Below are positions 53,927-63,738 of a stretch of DNA of 64,000 nucleotides, one piece after another; the first letter of the stretch is position 1, and each line of letters starts with the position of its first letter. Made by a program: the position numbers and the translations under genes. The notes beneath the pieces were generated by a model. The model was given only the letters and a program-made list of their open reading frames with translations. It did not search any database and was not told where the DNA came from. The stretch comes from Pseudolabrys sp. (GTDB taxonomy: Bacteria > Pseudomonadota > Alphaproteobacteria > Rhizobiales > Xanthobacteraceae), in the NCBI GenBank assembly GCA_026125895.1, contig JAHCKG010000001.1:62001-126000 (forward strand). The letters run 5' to 3'.

Positions 53927-54388
53927 ATGAAATTTGCGAGAGTTCTGGTCGCTGCGGGCATGATCGTGTTCGCTGGCGGCTTGGCGGCGCACGCCGCCGA
54001 ATATCAGGTCCAGACCCTGAACAAATCGACCAATGGCATGTTCCAGTTCGAGCCGCAGCAGCTGAAAATTCAGCCGGGCGACACCGTGCACTTCGTTGCC
54101 AAGGACAAGGGCCATAATGTCGAAACCATCGAGGGGATGATTCCTGATGGAGCATCGCCCTTCAAAAGCGGATTCGGCCAGGACTTCACGGTTACCTTCA
54201 CCAACGCGGGTGTGTACGGCATCAAATGCGCACCGCACTATGGTATGGGTATGGTCGGCCTTATCGTGGTCGGCGATGCTTCGGGGAACTTGAAGAAGGC
54301 GGAAGCCGTCAGTCACCCTGGCAAGGCCAAGTCGACTTTTGCTGCCCTGTTCAAGACGGTCAGCACCCAAACAGCAGCGCAGCGCTGA
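53927..54388 (+). CDS. paz: Pseudoazurin (type 1 blue copper protein)
   Basis: 153 aa from the ATG at 53927, preceded by AAAAGGAG. A signal peptide (MKFARVLVAAGMIVFAGGLA, cut after AHA) precedes a cupredoxin fold. Copper ligands H63 (KGHNVET), C101, H104 and M109 (CAPHYGMGM) are all present, spaced as in pseudoazurin. It carries electrons in the periplasm from the cytochrome chain to NirK and NosZ. It sits between the NirK set and nosR, with an FNR-type box upstream. Confidence 0.94.
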   Translation: MKFARVLVAAGMIVFAGGLAAHAAEYQVQTLNKSTNGMFQFEPQQLKIQPGDTVHFVAKDKGHNVETIEGMIPDGASPFKSGFGQDFTVTFTNAGVYGIKCAPHYGMGMVGLIVVGDASGNLKKAEAVSHPGKAKSTFAALFKTVSTQTAAQR

Positions 54389-54419
54389 CCTATCGATCCA
54401 TCACCGAAATCGGAACTGG

Positions 54420-54446
54420 CCGGAGGACGAATGAAACGCCCTCCGG
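54420..54446 (+). terminator. Hairpin after pseudoazurin
   Basis: CCGGAGG / CCTCCGG with a 13-base loop, 31 bp after the pseudoazurin stop, no T-run. It encloses the ribosome site and ATG (54431) of a 39-codon frame ending at 54550 (KRPPVIHAPWLVLAAAKHP ...), so it could also control that small frame. Confidence 0.4.
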
Positions 54447-54508
54447 TGATCCACGCGCCTTGGCTCGTTTTGGCCGCAGCAAAGCATCCAAATGCGGAAT
54501 GTGTCGTA

Positions 54509-54522
54509 TTGCGATGGATCAA
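54509..54522. promoter_or_regulatory. FNR/NnrR-type box upstream of nosR
   Basis: TTGCGATGGATCAA: TTG-N8-CAA with a perfect right half ATCAA. It lies 74 bp before the nosR ATG, a fitting activator position. Confidence 0.6.
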
Positions 54523-54596
54523 GGACGTGGGTCCGGCCGGGGCGCCATAGTGCGCGCGGTCGGGTCTGACGACCGGAACTGCCGGAATAGCACTCG

Positions 54597-56894
54597 ATGA
54601 TCCAAGGAACCCATCGTCGCAAGCACAGCCTGCTGGGCGCGCTTTCGGTTGGCCTGCTGCTTTTTGCGACGGGGATGCCCGCGCAAGCACAGAGCAGGCT
54701 TTCCGAGTTCCTCCAACAGCTTCAGCCGCACGATATCGAGCCGGCGGCGGACCAATTCGGCGCGGTGTCCGGTGCGGTTCCGGCCGCGCCGCTGCTCAAA
54801 CAGGGCAAGGTCGTCGGATACGCGTTTCTGAACGCCGACGTCGTCGATTCGACCGGCTATTCCGGCAAGCCGATCAATATCGTGATCGGTCTCGATAACG
54901 AGGCCCGCATTACCGGTGCCAAACTGGTCGAGCACCACGAGCCGATTTTTCTGGTCGGCATCCCGCAGACCAAAGTGGAAAAGTTCATCCACGATAATGT
55001 CGGCCGCAGAGTGCTCGCCGCCGACAACGCCTCGGGCTCCGCAGCCGACATCGTCAGCGGCGCCACCGTCAGCTCGATGGTGATCGCCGACAGCATCACG
55101 CGCGCGGCGATCAAGGTGGCGCAGGCCTACAAGCTGGGCGGCGGTGCAGCGGCCGTCGCTGTGGCAGAGCCGGTGTCACGCAAGATCGACCCGGGCAAAA
55201 TCCTGTCGAAAGGCTGGGTCGAACTCACCGGCGATGGATCGGTGCGCCGCTTGCTGCTCACCAGTGACGATGTCAATAAGGCCTTCGCCAAGTCCGGTAA
55301 CGCCGCGGCCATCGCGCGTCCGGCGCAGGGTGAGCCCGATGCGCCCTTTGTCGATCTTTACGCTGCTCTCGTGAGCGTGCCAAGCATCGGCGAGAGCCTG
55401 CTCGGATCGGCCGCATACAGAAATCTGAAGAATCGTCTTGGCGATGGCGGCCAGGCAATCCTCATTGCGGGCGCCGGTTCGTATTCGTTCCGCGGGTCTG
55501 GCTATGTGCGTGGCGGCATCTTCGACCGCATCGAGGTCATTCAAGGCCAGACTAGCATTCGCTTCCGCGACCGCGATTACGAACGCGTAGGATCGCTGGC
55601 AGCGTCAGGCGCGCCGGAATTTCCCGAGATTGGCCTGTTCGTCCTGCCCAAGGGACAACAGTTCGATCCCGGCAAGCCGTGGCGCTTGCAGTTGCTGGTG
55701 CAGCGGGTGACCGGCGCCCTGGACAAGGCGTTCATTAATGTCGGCGTCGGTTACTCGGTTCCAGAGCAGTACTTGCTTCCGATCGAAGCCGCGGCGCCCG
55801 CAGCGCCCGCGCCAGCCAACGCAGGCGCGGCGGCCCAGCCGGTATCGACCCGCTCTGCCGCGCGTGAAGCCGCGCCTTCGGCGGGCGAACCGCTATGGCT
55901 GAAGATCTGGCGAGGGAAGGCGGTCGACATCGCCATCCTGGTTGTCGCCATCCTGGTCCTTACCGGCATTTTCTTCTTCCAGGACGTTTTGGTGAAGCGG
56001 CCGAAACTGTTCGAGCGCATTCGGATGTCCTATCTGGCGTTCACGCTGCTGTGGCTCGGCTGGTACCAGCACGCGCAGCTTTCCGTGGTCAATGTCTTCA
56101 CATTCTTCCAGGAACTGCGCGGGCACTTCCAGTGGGAGCACTTTCTCAACGATCCACTGATCTTCATCCTTTGGGGCTCGGTCGCAGCTGCGCTTCTGTT
56201 CTGGGGGCGCGGCGCCTACTGCGGCTGGCTGTGCCCATTCGGCGCGCTCCAGGAGTGGATGAACAAGATTGCCCGGTGGCTGCACGTGCCGCAGCTCAAG
56301 GTGCCGTTCGGATTGCATCAGCGGCTATGGCCGATCAAATACATCATCTTCTTGGCGCTATTTGGGGTGTCGCTCGGATCGCTGGCCCTCGCGGAAAGCC
56401 TCGCTGAAGTCGAACCGTTCAAGACGGCGATCATCCTGCATTTCATGCGCGATTGGTGGTTCGTACTCATTGCGGTCGCCTTCCTGCTCCCGGGACTTTT
56501 CGTCGAGCGCTTCTACTGCCGCTACATGTGCCCGCTCGGCGGCGCGCTGGCGATACCGGCCCGCGTTCGCATGTTCGATTGGCTGCGGCGCTATCGCGAG
56601 TGCGGCTCGCCCTGTCAGCGCTGCGCGCAGGAGTGCCCCGTACAGGCGATCCATCCGGAAGGGCAAATCAACCCCAACGAGTGCATCCAGTGCATGAATT
56701 GTCAGGTGCTCTACCACCATGACCAGAAGTGCCCGGTGATGATTCAGTTGCGGCTCAAGCGTGAGAAGTTTCACGCGCTGTCGTCGCCGTCAATGAGACC
56801 CGGCGCGACGACCGCGAAACCGGCCTTTCCCCCAGCCACCGCCGGCGAGAAATCGCTGGACAAGACCGAGGTGCGCCTGCCGGCCACCGATTAG
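54597..56894 (+). CDS. nosR: Nitrous oxide reductase regulator / electron donor NosR
   Basis: 765 aa. Polytopic flavo-iron-sulfur protein required to supply electrons to NosZ and for nos expression. Signal peptide (~1-32), a periplasmic FMN-binding domain (~60-380; covalent flavin Thr in the SGATVSS motif), about five to six membrane helices, the two CxxxCP motifs (CGWLCPFG, CRYMCPLG), and a C-terminal cytoplasmic 2x[4Fe-4S] ferredoxin region (CGSPCQRCAQECP; CIQCMNCQ). First gene of the nos operon, with an FNR-type box upstream. Confidence 0.96.
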   Translation: MIQGTHRRKHSLLGALSVGLLLFATGMPAQAQSRLSEFLQQLQPHDIEPAADQFGAVSGAVPAAPLLKQGKVVGYAFLNADVVDSTGYSGKPINIVIGLDNEARITGAKLVEHHEPIFLVGIPQTKVEKFIHDNVGRRVLAADNASGSAADIVSGATVSSMVIADSITRAAIKVAQAYKLGGGAAAVAVAEPVSRKIDPGKILSKGWVELTGDGSVRRLLLTSDDVNKAFAKSGNAAAIARPAQGEPDAPFVDLYAALVSVPSIGESLLGSAAYRNLKNRLGDGGQAILIAGAGSYSFRGSGYVRGGIFDRIEVIQGQTSIRFRDRDYERVGSLAASGAPEFPEIGLFVLPKGQQFDPGKPWRLQLLVQRVTGALDKAFINVGVGYSVPEQYLLPIEAAAPAAPAPANAGAAAQPVSTRSAAREAAPSAGEPLWLKIWRGKAVDIAILVVAILVLTGIFFFQDVLVKRPKLFERIRMSYLAFTLLWLGWYQHAQLSVVNVFTFFQELRGHFQWEHFLNDPLIFILWGSVAAALLFWGRGAYCGWLCPFGALQEWMNKIARWLHVPQLKVPFGLHQRLWPIKYIIFLALFGVSLGSLALAESLAEVEPFKTAIILHFMRDWWFVLIAVAFLLPGLFVERFYCRYMCPLGGALAIPARVRMFDWLRRYRECGSPCQRCAQECPVQAIHPEGQINPNECIQCMNCQVLYHHDQKCPVMIQLRLKREKFHALSSPSMRPGATTAKPAFPPATAGEKSLDKTEVRLPATD

Positions 56895-56906
56895 AGGAGC
56901 AAATCA

Positions 56907-58838
56907 ATGACGGATCACGGGAAGAGCGACGAAGGGCTGAGCAGGCGCAGGCTGCTCGCGCGCGGTACGAGCGCGGTTGCATTGACCGGGCTAGCGGCCG
57001 GCGGTGGCGCGGCCGGCATGCTGGAGTTCTCGCAGGCCGCGCTCGCGCAGCAGGCGTCGCGGCGGACTGGTAGTTCGGTCGAGGTTCGGCCCGGCGATCT
57101 CGATGAATATTATGGCTTCAGCAGCAGCGGCCAGTGCGGCGAAGTTCGCGTGATGGGCATCCCGTCGATGCGGGAGATCATGCGCATTCCGGTGTTTAAC
57201 CGCGACAGCGCTACCGGCTGGGGCCAGACCAATGAAAGCCGCAAGGTTCTTACCGAGGGTTTGCTGCCGGCGACGCGCAAGTTCCTCGAAACGCGGGGTG
57301 GCACCTTCGTCAATGGCGACGCGCACCATCCGCACATGTCGTTCACCGACGGCACTTACGATGGGCGCTACATCTTCATCAATGACAAGGCAAATTGTCG
57401 CGTGGCGCGCATCCGCTGCGACGTGATGAAGTGCGACAAGATCATCGAGATACCGAACGCGTCAGATATCCATGGCTTGCGGCCGCAGAAGTATCCTCGC
57501 ACGGGCTACGTCTTTGCCAACAGTGAGCACGTCGTTCCTATCCCCAACGACGGCAGTGTGCTGGACGACCCGGAGCAATATTGGTCGGTGTTCACCGCCA
57601 TCGACGGCGACAGCATGACTGTCGCCTGGCAGGTGCTCGTTGATGGCAACCTCGACAACTGCGATGCCGATTACGAGGGCAAATACGCATTCTCTAGCTG
57701 CTACAACTCAGAGCGTGGCGTCACTCTGGCGGACATGACCTCCGCCGAGCGGGACTGGGTCGTCGTGTTCGACATCAAGCGCATCGAGCAGGCGATCTCC
57801 AAAGGAGATTTCAAGACCATGGGCGGCGTCAAGGTGGTCGACGGCCGCAAGGGCTCGCCGTACACGCGGTATATCCCGGTCGCCAACAATCCGCACGGCT
57901 GCAACATGGCACCGGACGGCATCCATCTGGTGCTCGCCGGCAAGCTGTCGCCGACGGTCACGGTGGTTGACGTGCGGCGGCTGGCCGACGTGTTCACCGA
58001 CAAGATCAAGCCGCGCGATGCCGTGGTGGCCGAGCCGGAACTGGGCCTCGGGCCGCTTCATACGGCTTATGACGGCAAGGGCAACGCTTTTACCACGCTG
58101 TTCATCGACAGCCAGGTGGTGAAATGGAACATCGACAAGGCCAAGCGCGCTTACAATGGCGAGAAGGTCGATCCGATCATCGAAAAGATCGATGTGCACT
58201 ACCAGCCGGGCCACAATCACACGTCGATGGGCGAGACCAAGGAGGCGGACGGCCGCTGGTTGATGTCACTGAACAAGTTCTCGAAGGATCGCTTCCTGCC
58301 GGCGGGTCCGCTGCACCCGGAGAACGATCAGCTGATCGACATCTCCGGAGCCAAGATGGAGCTGGTTCACGACGGCCCGAGCTATGCCGAGCCGCACGAC
58401 ATCTGCATCGTGCACCGCTCCAAGGTGAATCCGCTGCGCGTGTGGAAGCGCGACGATCCGAGTTGGGAGGAGGCGCGGCAGTGGGCGGTCAAAGACGGCG
58501 TCAAGCTGGAGGAGGGCGCCAATGTTATTCGCGACGGCAACAAGGTGCGTGTTTACATGTACTCCGTCGCGCCCGCCTACAGCCTCGAGAAGTTCACGGT
58601 CAAGCAGGGCGATGAAGTCACCATCTTCGTCACCAATATGGATGACGTGGAGGATCTGACGCACGGCTTCACGATCGTGCGCTACGGCGTGATGATGGAG
58701 ATCTCGCCGCAACAGACCTCATCGGTGACGTTCGTTGCCGACCGCCCCGGTGTGCATTGGTACTACTGCCAGTGGTTCTGCCACGCTATGCATATGGAGA
58801 TGGCCGGGCGGATGATCGTCGAGCCGCATCAAACATGA
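56907..58838 (+). CDS. nosZ: Nitrous oxide reductase NosZ
   Basis: 643 aa. Reduces N2O to N2 in the periplasm. A Tat signal ([10 protein letters not shown], then a hydrophobic stretch ending near ALAQ) makes it clade I. The propeller carries CuZ His ligands, e.g. DAHHPHMS and PGHNHTSMG. The C-terminal CuA site is intact ([16 protein letters not shown]). AGAGGAG precedes the ATG, 12 bp after nosR. Its last 4 nt overlap nosD. Confidence 0.98.
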   Translation: MTDHGKSDEGLSRRRLLARGTSAVALTGLAAGGGAAGMLEFSQAALAQQASRRTGSSVEVRPGDLDEYYGFSSSGQCGEVRVMGIPSMREIMRIPVFNRDSATGWGQTNESRKVLTEGLLPATRKFLETRGGTFVNGDAHHPHMSFTDGTYDGRYIFINDKANCRVARIRCDVMKCDKIIEIPNASDIHGLRPQKYPRTGYVFANSEHVVPIPNDGSVLDDPEQYWSVFTAIDGDSMTVAWQVLVDGNLDNCDADYEGKYAFSSCYNSERGVTLADMTSAERDWVVVFDIKRIEQAISKGDFKTMGGVKVVDGRKGSPYTRYIPVANNPHGCNMAPDGIHLVLAGKLSPTVTVVDVRRLADVFTDKIKPRDAVVAEPELGLGPLHTAYDGKGNAFTTLFIDSQVVKWNIDKAKRAYNGEKVDPIIEKIDVHYQPGHNHTSMGETKEADGRWLMSLNKFSKDRFLPAGPLHPENDQLIDISGAKMELVHDGPSYAEPHDICIVHRSKVNPLRVWKRDDPSWEEARQWAVKDGVKLEEGANVIRDGNKVRVYMYSVAPAYSLEKFTVKQGDEVTIFVTNMDDVEDLTHGFTIVRYGVMMEISPQQTSSVTFVADRPGVHWYYCQWFCHAMHMEMAGRMIVEPHQT

Positions 58839-60157
58839 GGCGGGCGGCCACCATAGTGTCCGGGCGATCGGCCGCGGCGTTCATTGCCGCGGCCATCGCT
58901 GCCTGGCTTGGCGCGGGCTGCGCCCTTGCCGCAACGGTCCCGGTTCCAGCCGGAGGCGAGCGCTTGCGCGCCGCGATTGCTGCCGCTGCGGCCGGCGATG
59001 TGCTGCAACTCGAGGCGGGTGTCCACGACGGCCCGGTGCTCATCGATAAACCGCTGATTCTCGAAGGGCGGCCGGGCGCGGTGGTCGATGGCGGCAGCCG
59101 GGGTCGCACCATCGAGGTGGTTGCCCCTGGTGTCACTATCCGTGGCCTTGGCGTGCGCGGCTCCGGTATCGGCCACGAAATGGACGCCGGTATTTACCTG
59201 GAGCAGAGCGCTACCGGCGCGAAGGTTTTGGACAACACCATCAGCGGCAATTTGGTTGGCGTGTATGTCCACGGCGCGGCCGGTGCGATCGTGCGCGGCA
59301 ATACGATCGTCGGCCGTAGTGATCTACGGCTCAACGACCGAGGCAATGGCGTCTATGTCTGGAACGCGCCGGGTGCGCAGGTGATCGATAATGATATCTC
59401 GGGGGGGCGCGATGGAATTTTCACAAATACGAGCCGGCGCAACGTGTTTCGCGGCAACCGGATGCACGATGTCCGTTTCGCGGTCCATTACATGTACACG
59501 AACGACAGTGAAGTCAGCGACAATGTCTCGGTTGGTAACCACGCCGGCTATGTCATCATGTTTTCGGACCGTCTGAAGATTCACGGCAACATCTCGCGCG
59601 ACGACCGCGATCATGGTCTGCTGTTGAACTACGCCAACGACTCGCACATCGACAATAATGTGGTCAGTGGCAGCCAAAAGTGCGTGTTCATCTACAACGC
59701 GAACAAGAACGACCTGACCGCGAACCGCTTCGAGAACTGCGCGATCGGCATCCATTTCACCGCCGGATCGGAGCGCAACGCGGTCAGCGGTAACGCTTTC
59801 ATCAACAATCAGACGCAGGTCAAATACGTCGGTACCCGTTCGATCGACTGGTCAGTAAAGGGTCGCGGCAACTACTGGAGCGACAATCCGGCCTTTGATC
59901 TCAATGGCGACGGCATTGCCGATGCCGCCTACCGGCCCAACGATCTCGTGGACCGCGTGGTTTGGGCTTACGGCGCTGCGAAGCTGCTACTGAACAGCCC
60001 GGTGGTCGAAGTGCTGCGCTGGGCGCAGTCACAGTTTCCCGCCCTGCATCCCGGCGGCGTCGTCGACAGCGCGCCATTGATGACGCCGCCGCATGTCGGG
60101 CCGGCGATCGAAACCGCACGCTTGAAGCAAGGGGAGGCCGGGTATGGCCGTCGTTGA
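58835..60157 (+). CDS. nosD: Copper-maturation protein NosD
   Basis: 440 aa from the ATG at 58835, which overlaps the nosZ stop (ATGA). N-terminal signal sequence ([20 protein letters not shown]), then a right-handed beta-helix of CASH repeats with many N-x-I/V-x-G turns ([26 protein letters not shown]). Periplasmic partner of the NosFY transporter in building the CuZ centre. Confidence 0.94.
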   Translation: MRRAATIVSGRSAAAFIAAAIAAWLGAGCALAATVPVPAGGERLRAAIAAAAAGDVLQLEAGVHDGPVLIDKPLILEGRPGAVVDGGSRGRTIEVVAPGVTIRGLGVRGSGIGHEMDAGIYLEQSATGAKVLDNTISGNLVGVYVHGAAGAIVRGNTIVGRSDLRLNDRGNGVYVWNAPGAQVIDNDISGGRDGIFTNTSRRNVFRGNRMHDVRFAVHYMYTNDSEVSDNVSVGNHAGYVIMFSDRLKIHGNISRDDRDHGLLLNYANDSHIDNNVVSGSQKCVFIYNANKNDLTANRFENCAIGIHFTAGSERNAVSGNAFINNQTQVKYVGTRSIDWSVKGRGNYWSDNPAFDLNGDGIADAAYRPNDLVDRVVWAYGAAKLLLNSPVVEVLRWAQSQFPALHPGGVVDSAPLMTPPHVGPAIETARLKQGEAGYGRR

Positions 60158-61043
60158 AGCCCATCACGTCAGCCGTCGCTACGGCGAACATCTGGCGGTC
60201 GACGACGTCACTGTCTCGTTCCAGCCGGGCCAATGTACGGCCATCGTCGGCCACAACGGCGCCGGCAAGAGCACGCTGATCAAGATGCTGCTCGGCCTGG
60301 TGCGGCCGACAGCGGGCCGGATCACCATATTCGGTGAGGATCCCTCCGCCGGAAACCGCCGTTGGCGCAACCAGGTCGGGTTTCTCCCGGAGAATGTCAG
60401 TTTTCCGCCCAGTCTGTCCGGGCGCGAGACCCTCGACTTCTATTCCCGCCTCAAGGGCCAATCGGCCGCAGCGAACGGTGACCTGCTTGATCGCGTCGGT
60501 CTGGGCGCCGCCGCGGCCAATCGGCGGGTGTCGACCTATTCGAAGGGCATGCGGCAGCGGCTGGGCCTGGCGCAGGCGCTGCTCGGCAACCCGCGGCTCC
60601 TCGTTCTGGACGAGCCGACAAGTGGTCTCGATCCGAGCTCACGGCAAAACTTCTACGCGATCCTGCGCGACCTCGTCGCCGACGGCGCCGCCGTACTGCT
60701 GTCCTCTCATGCGCTGGAGGAAATCGAAGGGCAAGCCAGCCGCATCGCCGTGATGAGTCAAGGCCGTCTGATGGCGTTCGGGAGCCTCGACGATTTGCGT
60801 GGTCTTTCTCAACTCCCCGTCCGGATTCAACTGCGCGTCGCCAACGGTCACGCCGCGGCGCTGGTCCACTCACTCGGTGTGCCGGCGACCGTGCAGGGGC
60901 ACGACATTGCGCTGTCCTGTATGGCGGCGGCCAAGATGGACGTGCTGCGTCGCGTCGCATCCTGCGACGAGGTGGTCGACTTCAATGTCCAGCCGCCGAG
61001 CCTCGATTCCCTTTACGCATGGTTTATGGAGGCCGGGAGATGA
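60144..61043 (+). CDS. nosF: ABC transporter ATP-binding protein NosF
   Basis: 299 aa. ABC ATPase with Walker A GHNGAGKST (36-44), signature YSKGMRQRLGLAQAL, and Walker B LLVLDEPTSGLDP. Powers NosFY, which with NosD delivers a sulfur species or assists copper-site assembly of NosZ. Overlaps nosD by 14 nt and nosY by 4 nt. Confidence 0.95.
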   Translation: MAVVEAHHVSRRYGEHLAVDDVTVSFQPGQCTAIVGHNGAGKSTLIKMLLGLVRPTAGRITIFGEDPSAGNRRWRNQVGFLPENVSFPPSLSGRETLDFYSRLKGQSAAANGDLLDRVGLGAAAANRRVSTYSKGMRQRLGLAQALLGNPRLLVLDEPTSGLDPSSRQNFYAILRDLVADGAAVLLSSHALEEIEGQASRIAVMSQGRLMAFGSLDDLRGLSQLPVRIQLRVANGHAAALVHSLGVPATVQGHDIALSCMAAAKMDVLRRVASCDEVVDFNVQPPSLDSLYAWFMEAGR

Positions 61044-61870
61044 CAGCGGTGCTCACCGTCGCCGCCGGCGAAATGCGCTCTGCGCTGCGCAATCGTTGGG
61101 TGTTATCGGCAACGCTGGTTCTGGCCGCCCTGGCGCTCAGCTTGGCGCTGCTTGGCAGCGCGCCGACCGGAACGGTCGGCGTCGCGCCACTGGATGTGAC
61201 CGTTGTCAGCCTGACCAGTCTGACGATCTTTCTGGTGCCGCTGATCGCGCTGCTGCTCTCGCATGATGCGATCGTCGGTGAAAGGGAGCGCGGCACATTG
61301 CTTCTATTATTATCTTATCCGCTGGCGCGATGGCAGGTGATCGCCGGCAAGTTCATCGGGCATACGGCGGTCGTTTCTATCGCCGTGACGCTCGGCTACG
61401 GCAGCGCCGGCCTGGTGATCGCATGGCTTTTTGGCGGTATCGACTCCGAGAGCATGACCGCCTTTGCGGCACTGATCGGTTCGTCGATCGTGCTTGGCGC
61501 AGCGTTCCTGGCGTTGGGCTATCTGGTCAGTGTTTGTGCTCCTCAACGTGCCACTGCGATTGGCGTCGCCGTGGCGATCTGGTTGGTGCTGGTGCTCGTC
61601 TACGATGCGGCGCTGCTCGGCATCCTAGTTGCTGACACGAGCCGCTCAATGCCCGCCGAACTGGTGCAGGCGTTGCTCGTCCTCAATCCGGCGGATGCGT
61701 TTCGATTGTTTAATCTGGCGGGACTCGGCAGGGTCGGCACCTTCTCCGGAATGGCGGCCGTGTCGCAACAAGCTCATGCCGGCGGCGCCATCTTGATCTC
61801 GATGCTGATCCTGTGGACGGCGTTGCCGCTACTGGGCGCGGCCGTGATCTTCGGCCGGAGGGAAGTGTGA
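61040..61870 (+). CDS. nosY: ABC transporter permease NosY
   Basis: 276 aa from the ATG at 61040 (ATGA overlap with nosF). About six membrane helices, e.g. VLAALALSLALLGSAP, VSLTSLTIFLVPLIALLL, VAIWLVLVLVYDAALLGILV, and the HDAIVGERERGTLLLLLSYP loop typical of NosY-type permeases. Inner-membrane partner of NosF. Confidence 0.94.
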   Translation: MTAVLTVAAGEMRSALRNRWVLSATLVLAALALSLALLGSAPTGTVGVAPLDVTVVSLTSLTIFLVPLIALLLSHDAIVGERERGTLLLLLSYPLARWQVIAGKFIGHTAVVSIAVTLGYGSAGLVIAWLFGGIDSESMTAFAALIGSSIVLGAAFLALGYLVSVCAPQRATAIGVAVAIWLVLVLVYDAALLGILVADTSRSMPAELVQALLVLNPADAFRLFNLAGLGRVGTFSGMAAVSQQAHAGGAILISMLILWTALPLLGAAVIFGRREV

Positions 61871-62439
61871 TGCGTGGCGCTGTAAGCAGGTTACTCGTGG
61901 TCCTGCTGACCGGCGTGCTTGCCGGCTGCGATGGCACGTCGGCGGACTTGCCGCAGCCGATGGAGCCGACGGCGGAATCGGTCTCGCATTTCTGCGGCAT
62001 GCTGTTGGCCGAACACACCGGCCCGAAAGGCCAGATTTTTATCAAGGGCCGCGCGCAGCCGATCTGGTTCAGTTCAGTCAGCGAGACCATCGCCTTTACT
62101 TTGCTGCCCGAGGAGCCTGCGGGCGTTGCCGCCATCTACGTCAACGATATGGGCAGCACAGACGACCAGGCTCGGCCGAGGCCGGGCGCTTGGGTCGAGG
62201 CGAGACGCGCCTGGTATGTCCTCGGCAGCGACGAACGGGGCCGGGCCGGCATGGGCGATATGCAACGAGAGCCGATCCCGTTTGCGGACCGGGATGGCGC
62301 ACGACGCTATCAGGCTGCGCATGGTGGGCGCCTCCTGCGGTTCTCGGAGATTCCCGAAGACGCGATCTTGGGAAGCGGTAACGATGCCGGTGGCGGCAAT
62401 AATCGCGAGGCTGCCGGATCCGCAGCGCGAACCGATTGA
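61870..62439 (+). CDS. nosL: Copper chaperone lipoprotein NosL
   Basis: 189 aa. A lipoprotein signal with lipobox LAGC (Cys20), then HFCGMLLAEHTGPKGQIF with the Cys-Gly-Met copper-binding element. Delivers Cu(I) to NosZ outside the cytoplasm. Start ATG overlaps the nosY stop by 1 nt (TGATG). The C-terminal ~30 residues are Gly/Asn-rich and probably disordered. Confidence 0.94.
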   Translation: MRGAVSRLLVVLLTGVLAGCDGTSADLPQPMEPTAESVSHFCGMLLAEHTGPKGQIFIKGRAQPIWFSSVSETIAFTLLPEEPAGVAAIYVNDMGSTDDQARPRPGAWVEARRAWYVLGSDERGRAGMGDMQREPIPFADRDGARRYQAAHGGRLLRFSEIPEDAILGSGNDAGGGNNREAAGSAARTD

Positions 62440-62448
62440 GAGGACGAT

Positions 62449-63453
62449 ATGAACGTTAACGTCACGCGCCGCCGCTTCATCCGTATCGCCGCGAGTGCGG
62501 GAGTCGCCTCGCTTCTGCCGGGCATCGCAGGAACGAAGGCTTCGTCAGGCGGGCTGCGGCATTGGCGCGGCATAGCATTGGGAGCCGATGCGTCGCTGCA
62601 GGTCCTTCACCCCGATGGAGCAACGGCCGACCGTCTCATTGCCGCTTCGCTGGACGAAGTGCGGCGGCTGGAGAGCATTTTCAGTCTTTACCGTGATGAT
62701 TCTGAAGTCGTGCGGCTCAACCGAGACGGTCGCCTTGACGCGCCGGCATCGGAATTGGTCGAGCTCTTGTCGGTCGCCGGCCGCTTTTCCCGTCTCACGG
62801 CAGGCGCTTTCGATGCCACTGTGCAGCCGCTGTGGGATCTGTACGCCAGGCATTTCTCGACTCCGGGCGCCGACTCGGTAGGGCCGAGCGATGAGGCAAT
62901 TGCAGCTGCACGCTCGCTCGTGGGGTATGAAGCCGTGCAGATCGATCCGGCAATGATCCGCCTGACAAAACCTGGCGCCAGAGTGACGCTCAATGGCATT
63001 GCGCAAGGCTACGCCACCGACCGCGTCGCCGATTTGCTCCGTGCGGCCGGCTGCGAACACACTTTGGTTGATATGGGTGAAATCCGGGCCATTGGCGATC
63101 ATCCGGAACATCGGCCCTGGGATGTAGCAATTCGAGATCCGCGAGAGGGGGCGCGTGCGCTCGGTGAGCTTCAGCTCAGTAACATGTCGATTGCCACATC
63201 GAGCGGCATCGGCACTCCACTTGATGCAACCGGCCGCTTCAATCACATCTTCGATCCCTCGGACGGTACCTGCGCGTCGCGGTATCTGAGCGTGTCCGTG
63301 AAAACCAGCCGGGCGACGACAGCTGACGCTCTCTCCACCGCCTTTTCATTGATGCCGATGGAGAGCGCCGCGCAAGTTCTCAAGGCAAGCGGCGGCGGCG
63401 AGGCGCTATTCTTCGACAGAGATCGGCGGGCGACATCTGTCCGGAGCACCTAG
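62449..63453 (+). CDS. nosX: NosX, ApbE-type FAD:protein FMN transferase
   Basis: 334 aa. A Tat-like signal (TRRRFIRIAASAGVASLLPG) precedes an ApbE domain, with family segments LYRDDSEVVRLNRDG, GAFDATVQPLWDLY, VTLNGIAQGYATDRVADLL and TGRFNHIFDPSDG. ApbE proteins attach FMN to a Thr of NosR-type flavoproteins; NosX is the dedicated one in nos clusters. Last gene of the nos operon, 9 bp after nosL. Confidence 0.94.
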   Translation: MNVNVTRRRFIRIAASAGVASLLPGIAGTKASSGGLRHWRGIALGADASLQVLHPDGATADRLIAASLDEVRRLESIFSLYRDDSEVVRLNRDGRLDAPASELVELLSVAGRFSRLTAGAFDATVQPLWDLYARHFSTPGADSVGPSDEAIAAARSLVGYEAVQIDPAMIRLTKPGARVTLNGIAQGYATDRVADLLRAAGCEHTLVDMGEIRAIGDHPEHRPWDVAIRDPREGARALGELQLSNMSIATSSGIGTPLDATGRFNHIFDPSDGTCASRYLSVSVKTSRATTADALSTAFSLMPMESAAQVLKASGGGEALFFDRDRRATSVRST

Positions 63454-63738
63454 GTCCGCGACGTGAGTGCCTCAGGTGTGCGGTAACGGCGTCCATGGCA
63501 TGTTCGCCGAGCGGATCGGTCGGCGCCGTTTGATTGCCGGGCGAGGGTCGAAGACGAGCGGCTGAAAGCATTAATTGCTAGTCGAGGTTGGCAGAACTGC
63601 TGCAGGTGTTGGCGGCGTTTGCCGAACGACAGCCTGGAATTTCATTTGCATAATTCCAGTTATTGCCACGGCCGCACAGCGATGAAATCCTCTATAATCG
63701 CGTCCGAGTCCCTTCGATGATGCGGCGGCACTTTGTGA

